DNA of 64,000 nucleotides from Doryteuthis pealeii (taxonomy: Eukaryota > Mollusca > Cephalopoda > Myopsida > Loliginidae), in assembly GCA_023376005.1 (NCBI GenBank), contig CM042150.1, forward strand, positions 76,294,365-76,358,364, given 5' to 3'. This document shows positions 58,770 through 64,000 of the stretch, one piece after another. The notes under the pieces were generated by a model that was not told the DNA's origin, made no database searches, and saw nothing but the letters and a program-made list of their open reading frames with translations. The translations under genes were made by a program, and so were the position numbers. Numbering within the stretch: the first letter of the stretch is position 1; each line of letters starts with the position of its first letter.

Positions 58770-58907
58770 TTGCTTAGTTTGCCATACTGGCCTCAGTATA
58801 CTTACAGCATCTGCTAGTATTCAGCAGTCACCCAAGTAAGTGCTGAGCAAGACACATCATTGCTTAACTTTGGTGATCTAGCAGAAACTGACATTTTCAG
58901 TATGACT
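58770..58907 (-). pseudogene. 5S rRNA-derived repeat
   Basis: The plus strand contains 'gtattcagcagtcacccaag', 'ttgcttaactttggtgatct' and 'gacattttcagtatgac'. These follow the complement of metazoan 5S rRNA (GTATTCCCAGGCGGTC ... CCAAGTA ... GCTTAACTTCGGTGATC ... TTCAGCGTGGTATGG). Many substitutions rule out a functional gene. Upstream 'tttgcttagtttgccatact' is shared with 63495-63545, so the whole is a dispersed repeat rather than an isolated pseudogene. Confidence 0.75.
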
Positions 58908-59554
58908 TAAAAATAATTCAAATAATACTAAGCTTAACCTAACTTTAGTACAAGACTAGAAGTATGGGGTACCCAGTGAGAACTGAACTCACTAACAATG
59001 GTTTATAAGTCTAACTTGCTAGTTATTAAACTATATAAAGTACCATACTAAAAGCAGAGTTGGCTGATTAGTAATACTGGAATAGTGATGTTTACTCACA
59101 TAGCTTGGTCTATCTGAATGGCAAGGTTTATTAAAAAAAACAGCACAAGTCAAATAGAATCAAAACCCGAAATAGCAATTTTGAGGAAAATAATTTTTAA
59201 ACAACTTTAAAAGATATGAAACAATATTAAAATATATTCAAAGATTTATTGATGACTGAAACAAGAATGGTTTTCCTTTATGTGAATATAAAAATCATTA
59301 GAGATGACACATAACTCTTGGAGGAAAATTCCATTAAATTTTGAAAGATGTCAAGGGAAATGGAATTAAAATAATATTGTTGGATTGAGTAAAAGAAGAA
59401 AACAATTTGTATTCTTGAAGATAAAAGTATGTGTGTTTTAATTTTTGCATTTAGTTCTAGCAAAAGTATAAGCTATGCTGCTCTGCTAAAAGTATGATAT
59501 GACGCAAAGTCAAGTGGATGACCTCACATGCATTAATTGATCAGCTTTAGGGAT
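58908..59554. other. Unassigned AT-rich stretch
   Basis: Nothing recognised apart from short A-runs. Confidence 0.55.
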
Positions 59555-59579
59555 GAGTATGTATATATATATATATGTA

Positions 59580-59617
<38 letters not shown>

Positions 59618-59679
59618 TGTATATATGTATATATATATATATATGCATGTATATATATATATATATATATATATGCATG

Positions 59680-59710
<31 letters not shown>

Positions 59711-59829
59711 ATATATATATATATATGCATGTATATATATATGTATGTATGTATATATATATATATATGCATGTATATATATATATGTATGTATATATAT
59801 ATATATATGCATGTATATATATATGTATG

Positions 59830-59898
<69 letters not shown>

Positions 59899-59900
59899 GC
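59555..59900. repeat. Higher-order (TA)n / GTATGTAT / GCATGTA array
   Basis: TA runs of about 15-25 bases are regularly punctuated by GCATGTA or GTATGTA. It produces seven overlapping Tyr/Ile/His frames on both strands, all spurious. Confidence 0.95.
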
Positions 59901-60031
59901 ATGTGTGTGTTTCCAAAGACAGGATATAAGTTAATAGAAAGGAAATGAATCCGACGGTATGAGTATAGATAAAAGGATATGAAAACAACACAATATGCTG
60001 TTAAAGTGAAAATATTTTATATCATATTCAT

Positions 60032-60079
60032 AGCTGATATTGAACAATATTTCGATTTATAAAAATCATCTTCAGAGCT
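60032..60079 (-). ncRNA. Hammerhead ribozyme motif
   Basis: AGCT, CTGAAGA (60075-60069), T, perfect stem II GATTT-TTAT-AAATC, GAAA, stem III TATT/AATA with GTTC loop, cleavage triplet ATC, AGCT. Best-formed of the four in this element family. Confidence 0.8.
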
Positions 60080-60244
60080 TGTCTTTCTCCAAACTTAACA
60101 CGAAAATAATATGAATTAAAAACGAAAACATTGATGTTGCAAAAAAGTTATGCGGTAGTTTCAAATATAAGCACATCCGCCCACACGTTTCTCGGTCAAC
60201 GACAGTAAATTCGTCTCCGCTCTTGTTAAGTTCGGAGAAAGACA

Positions 60245-60292
60245 AGTTCTGAAGATGATTTTTATAAATCGAAATATTGTTCAATATTAGCT
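60245..60292 (+). ncRNA. Hammerhead ribozyme motif
   Basis: AGTT, CTGAAGA (60249-60255), T, stem II GATTT-TTAT-AAATC, GAAA, stem III TATT/AATA, triplet ATT, AGCT. Stem I has one G-U pair. Opposite strand to its partner at 60032-60079. Confidence 0.72.
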
Positions 60293-60363
60293 ATTAATAT
60301 GATATAAAATATTTTCACTTTAACAGCATATTGTGTTGTTTTCATATTCTTTTATCTATACTC

Positions 60364-60414
<51 letters not shown>

Positions 60415-60670
60415 CATGTATTTGTGAATTGCAATACTTTACTTATATTTTTTTTAAATGTCTCACACATTCATTCACACACACAAATATATATATAAAA
60501 TTTTCATCTGATACTTGTTTTTTCATTTTATAAAAAATATGAAACTATTATTAAGAAGGTGAGATCCTAATTTATTTTTAGTTTTGATACTGCTCTACTG
60601 GTCAGCATCTGAGCACTTTTGATTTATCAAATGCTTTCAAACACTTGTTCATTCGTATCTCTTTACACAC
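60364..60670. other. TA tract and unassigned stretch
   Basis: TA runs to about 60410, then no recognised feature. Confidence 0.7.
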
Positions 60671-60671
60671 A

Positions 60672-60702
<31 letters not shown>

Positions 60703-60765
60703 ATTTATTACTTTCTTAATATTTCGGGATGAAATATCCCTTCGTCAGAAAATTTCTAAAAAGTT
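60670..60765 (-). ncRNA. (GT)n run beside a hammerhead-like motif
   Basis: On the minus strand CTGACGA (60748-60742), an extra A, a perfect 5-bp stem II GGGAT-ATTTC-ATCCC and GAAA (60725-60722). Stem III would be only 2 bp and stem I is not apparent. GT run at 60672-60702. Likely a relic. Confidence 0.35.
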
Positions 60766-60937
60766 GGAGTCCTATAAAGAGATGCTAATAGCTGCTTGTA
60801 TCAATCCATTCTGTTGGTATTTTGTACTTGTTTGTGGTCATAGTAACATATGTGTTTGTATATACTTTGACTACAGTTTTTCCTTAATACGTGCTTGGTA
60901 AAAATAACAGACAAGAAGAAAGTATGAATAAAAAAAA

Positions 60938-61527
60938 GTTTTCTTGTTTATAAACAAGAGAACATAAATTCGGATTGAATGAATATAAAAATCATCCAAT
61001 AGATTCACGGTTCTGAACATGTCTGGTTGTGTCTTCAGACATTTTCAAGAATGGTACCATTTGCTTTATAGAATTTAAATAAGATTAATTTAAAGACTGG
61101 AAATACTCAAGGCTTTAACTAAAAAATAAAATAAAAAAACAAAACCTTCAATAAGATCTTCTTTGAACAAGGAGTTCTAAACATATGTATAATTATAATT
61201 CTACTCATAATGCTACATTATAACTTATTAACCAGTACCATTTTTATTTGAATTGTGATCATTAAATATGTTAGGCAAATATTATATTTCAATGGCCAAC
61301 ACCAACTTTGTTTAAAACAAATATGTAAAATGACAATTCACACTATTCTTTAAATGGATTGAAACAATGAAAATTAACATTGTCTAAATTCTATAAAAAC
61401 AAATTGTACTATTCTTGAAAATGACTGGAGACCTAATTGAAAGTGCTCAAAACTCTGAATCTCTTGGATGATTTGTACATTAATTCAATTTGAATGTATG
61501 TTCCCTTGTTTATAAACAAGAAAAACC
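60938..61527. mobile_element. MITE-like element with ~140-bp inverted termini
   Basis: The left end 'tttcttgtttataaacaaga' and the right end in reverse complement 'tttcttgtttataaacaagg' match. The arms continue through 'aaatcatccaatagattca' versus 'aaatcatccaagagattca' and 'cattttcaagaatggtac' versus 'cattttcaagaatagtac'. Inner ~290 bp is non-coding. Family not identified. Confidence 0.8.
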
Positions 61528-61854
61528 TTTTAAAAAACTCATAAATTTGTGTGCTTTTTTTTAATGAACTGTCTTAACCTAACTCCTTTATCCACTAGGC
61601 TATGTGTTCAATTGAAAGATGAGGACAATAGTCCAAATAATACTAATTATCAAACCTCATCTCAAATATTCTGAGAAATGGGTTAAATGTGTGTTTTTTT
61701 GTTCACCATTTGGTTTTTAATCATATATATTTAGATCTTTTTATTGAACACTTTTACATATTTATTGAGCTGTGAATCACAAAGTATTAAAATTTGGATA
61801 TTTATTTACTCTTTCAGAGTTTTAGTTGTCGGTTATATATATATTATATATATG

Positions 61855-62160
61855 TGGAGAAAAGTAGACAAACACGGGATGTTATGGAAACTTGATGTTT
61901 ATTGTCGACGGTGCAACGTTTCGGTCTCTTATTAGACCATCTTCAGGACTTGAATATAGTTCTTATTCCAATGATGGAAATTCTCAAAATGCTGAAAACG
62001 GAAGGTCGTCAGTAGGGGGAGGTGTGGTTGGGGGTGGTTAGTGGATTCTTTTTCTCTCTGGAATGGGGAGTGCCGAAATGGTGAATGGTGGTACCACAGG
62101 TATTAGATTGTGGGGATTGGTTAGCTAAATATGTGTATGTGTGTGTGTGTGTGTGTGTCT
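61855..62160 (-). mobile_element. Hammerhead-bearing repeat fragment with G-rich flank
   Basis: A (TA)n edge at 61840-61855 is followed by the HHR region. 61985-62100 is G-rich on the plus strand ('tagggggaggtgtggttggg'), then a GT run at 62128-62158. The motif and context resemble one end of a Penelope-like element, but no RT or GIY-YIG endonuclease sequence is seen, so it would be a truncated or non-autonomous copy. Confidence 0.5.
61904..61949 (-). ncRNA. Hammerhead ribozyme motif
   Basis: Minus strand: GTC, CTGAAGA (61946-61940), T, stem II GGTCT/AGACC (5 bp, loop AATAAG), GAAA, stem III CG/CG with a 6-nt loop plus A15.1-U16.1, cleavage triplet GTC, then GAC pairing with the first GTC. 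Short stem I and stem III are typical of the minimal HHRs of Penelope-like elements. Confidence 0.82.
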
Positions 62161-63017
62161 GTTTAATTGTTTTTTGTTTTTTTTTGTTTATGTGTGATTG
62201 GGAACTGGATTTGTCGTTAAGTTATATGTGTGTTGTTGGTATGTTGGTGTGATTTTTTTTATTTTTTATTTTTTGTAAGGGTAAGATTTGTTAAAATTGT
62301 AAGTGAGCATATGTATATTGTTATATACTATTATTGTTATTATTATTATTATCATATATATTATAATGTCATCAGTGTCTGTTTATGGGTAATTTGTTAG
62401 TATCTGTCTGTCTTTTTTTTTTTTTAATTTTTAATTTTTAATTTATTTATTTATGAATATTTAACAGTATGTCTATCGGTCGGTCTATCTATCTATCTAT
62501 CTATCTATTTAGCTTGAGTGTGTTCATGTCTATCAACCCATCTGTTTTTTCTATCTTTATATATATGTGTGTATCAGTTCTGCACCTACTTTCATTACAG
62601 TGTAATGAGACCTTTCATGACTAGTTACATAGAGACAAAAGTATAAAAAGTTTTTATGTAGGAGGAAAAAAGTTTAACCATGTGCAAATTATTTGTAATA
62701 AGAAAAATGACTTGAAGCCATAATTGTTTGTAAATGATTACTAGTTATTTGAAAACATATAACTGATTGCAAAAATAAAAAAGATAAAAGGAAGACAAAC
62801 TCTGGTATTAAATAACCCAACAATGGTTGGCATGCTGTAAAGTCAATCAACTAGCCAACCAAAATAAAAGAGCAGAAATGTTGATCCACACATAAATACT
62901 TTGCTAGTATGTAAGAATGTATAAGATTTTTTATTGGCATGATTTGTTGAAGATGTAATAGACAATAGGTGATCATACAGTGTATATGTGTATCTTTTTG
63001 TGTATAGATATGATAAA
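62161..63017. other. Unassigned stretch with several microsatellites
   Basis: ATT run at 62335-62350, T-run near 62408-62425 and CTAT run at 62488-62508. Nothing else recognised. Confidence 0.7.
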
Positions 63018-63042
63018 GAGACAGAGAGAGAGAGAGAGAGAG

Positions 63043-63080
<38 letters not shown>
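63018..63080. repeat. (GA)n microsatellite
   Basis: GA run with one CACAGA interruption. The 129-codon minus frame 62843-63232 crosses it and reads Ser/Leu repeats, so it is spurious. Confidence 0.95.
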
Positions 63081-63083
<3 letters not shown>

Positions 63084-63494
63084 TGATTGAGTCCCTCGAA
63101 ATTGAGAAAAATCAATGTTAGGTTTGTATTTGAAAATAACACCTTGGGCATTCTCAGTTCTAATGAGCTGATCTGTTTAAATTGTAGGATGATAAAGCAA
63201 TTAGGATAGAGGAAGTGATAATATCTGGTCATTGTTTTCTAGAATCTTCTCACAGGATGGGGAAACAAATGACAAACTACATCATTATTTTGCTAATTGG
63301 AGCAAGTGCCTTCTTGACTGATTTCCAGCAAAAACAATATGCCATCCCACAGATATTTATGAACTCTGCTCGACATCTAACTCATCAAAATTTGTCTTCT
63401 TATTTATTATTTACTTTTAGATCTTAAATGCTTTTATCTGGCTTTGATTTATCTAAGATTGGCTGAGTGAAACACAATTTAGACTAAGAACTGT
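63081..63494. other. Unassigned stretch
   Basis: A plus frame (63215-63427) has an internal Met followed by a hydrophobic run that mimics a signal peptide, but no further support. Confidence 0.4.
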
Positions 63495-63890
63495 TGAATC
63501 TTTGCTTAGTTTGGCACGTAGGCCTCAGTTTGCTTACAGAACTTGCTATTTGCACAGTCTCTAAAACTGGAGTCTTACCTTTAGAAGTTTAGCGTCATTT
63601 TAAAGATATCTGATGTCTATAGCTTTGAGATTGTGGTATAAGTCATGTTAGTGTGTTGAGAACACAGATGCATAGGTCAACTGAAATCTTTTAAATCATA
63701 GATGAGAGAAAAAGAAAGAAAATAAGTGCAATAACCAATTATATTTCTGCATATTTACTCACTCATATGGCTTGTGTGCAAAATCTACTGCTTGGTACTC
63801 ACTGAGATTTTACACTAAGAACTCTATTGTCTCCGGGCTAATTGATGCTTAACTTTGTTAATCTCGTGGGGACTGGTGCTTTAAATGTGA
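63495..63890 (-). pseudogene. 5S rRNA-derived repeat fragments
   Basis: 63495-63545 matches the flank seen at 58755 ('ctttgcttagtttggcac', 'ggcctcagtttgcttacag'). 63782-63890 carries the 5S complement: 'cttggtactcactgagattt', 'gatgcttaactttgttaatc', 'ggggactggtgctttaaatg'. Diverged, non-functional. 63891-64000 holds nothing recognised. Confidence 0.65.
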
Positions 63891-64000
63891 TTTAATTATA
63901 AGTCTAAATATAATGTAAAATTGAGTGAAATGTCCATTTGCTAAAAACTATTATCTTGAACTTTGATTATGCAGCTGTCTTTTCTCCATTGTTGTAGTTA

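Larger units (their letters stand above)
59930..60363. mobile_element. Inverted-repeat element carrying two hammerhead motifs (copy 2)
   Basis: Left arm from 'tatagataaaaggatatgaa' and right arm ending 'ttcatattcttttatctata'. The outer extension 'ggaaatgaatccgacggtat' is at the left. The central 'gcacatccgcccacacgttt' resembles the centre of copy 1 at 20724-21335. Each arm holds one HHR. (TA)n tracts lie on both outer sides (59555-59900 and 60364-60410). Shorter than copy 1 because the middle is reduced. Confidence 0.78.

Noticed and set aside
59510..59991. Overlapping 119-152 codon frames on both strands rich in Tyr, Ile, His
   Set aside because: They are translations of the TA/GTAT array; the same happens at 7892-8310, 14308-14835 and other TA tracts.
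61985..62100. G-quadruplex
   Set aside because: G-runs are mostly two bases with only two longer runs; evidence is too weak to call.
62843..63232. 129-codon minus ORF with Ser/Leu repeats
   Set aside because: The repeat is the (GA)n microsatellite read in one frame; no domain outside it.
63215..63427. Secreted-protein first exon with signal-peptide-like start
   Set aside because: Only a short hydrophobic run supports it; no splice donor, promoter or homology is recognisable.

Overview
This window is animal nuclear DNA, most likely from a cephalopod mollusc (octopus-like). The pointers are: very AT-rich sequence with long (TA)n tracts; dense tRNA-derived SINEs of at least two types; decayed non-LTR retrotransposons of several lineages; 5S rRNA-derived repeats; and a single isolated, splice-site-bounded exon of an ADAM17-type metalloprotease. 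No operon, compact gene or bacterial signal is present. The species is inferred, because no search could be run.

Layout. 1-5,100: decayed LINE reverse transcriptase (783-2125), SINE copies and microsatellites. 5,103-17,723: a ~6.2-6.5 kb inverted duplication folded about position ~11,260 with almost no spacer, ending exactly at a 100-N scaffold gap (17,724-17,823). The right arm reads like an error-rich copy of the left arm, so an assembly or read fold-back is the first explanation. 17,824-29,800: SINEs, an LTR-like block (19,064-20,230), a ribozyme-bearing inverted element (20,724-21,335), a mariner-like MITE (21,723-22,146), a decayed Cys-rich tandem duplication and a 130-bp palindrome. 29,847-29,962: the ADAM17-like exon on the + strand, the only convincing host coding sequence; it has a strong acceptor and a plausible donor, and no partner exon was recognised. 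30,000-41,300: nested SINEs, a retrozyme-like tandem element (31,511-32,385), and LINE fragments of two lineages. 41,300-54,200: more LINE fragments, four in all carrying the 3' end of a probable restriction-like-endonuclease LINE, a 1.1 kb fold-back, and SINE clusters. 54,300-64,000: 5S-derived repeats, an ~80-bp minisatellite (55,725-56,549), a second ribozyme-bearing inverted element (59,930-60,363), a MITE (60,938-61,527) and another hammerhead motif (61,904-61,949).

The most interesting signal is a set of hammerhead-ribozyme (HHR) motifs that ordinary gene or repeat calling would miss. Seven contain the full catalytic core in order (CTGANGA, stem II, GAAA, stem III, cleavage triplet). 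In six of these all three stems can be drawn; in the seventh (32,276-32,318) stem I is only 2 bp. They occur in three arrangements: as inverted pairs in small elements beside (TA)n tracts, as a direct repeat about 412 nt apart that would excise a ~412-nt RNA, and singly. This is the organisation expected of Penelope-related elements and metazoan retrozymes. Further HHR-like or degenerate motifs lie at 2255, 4715, 24658, 24709, 25430, 42845 and 60748.

Apart from the one exon, the window is best read as intron or intergenic DNA shaped by retroelements. Coordinates of repeat copies were set by eye and are approximate to about 10-20 bases.
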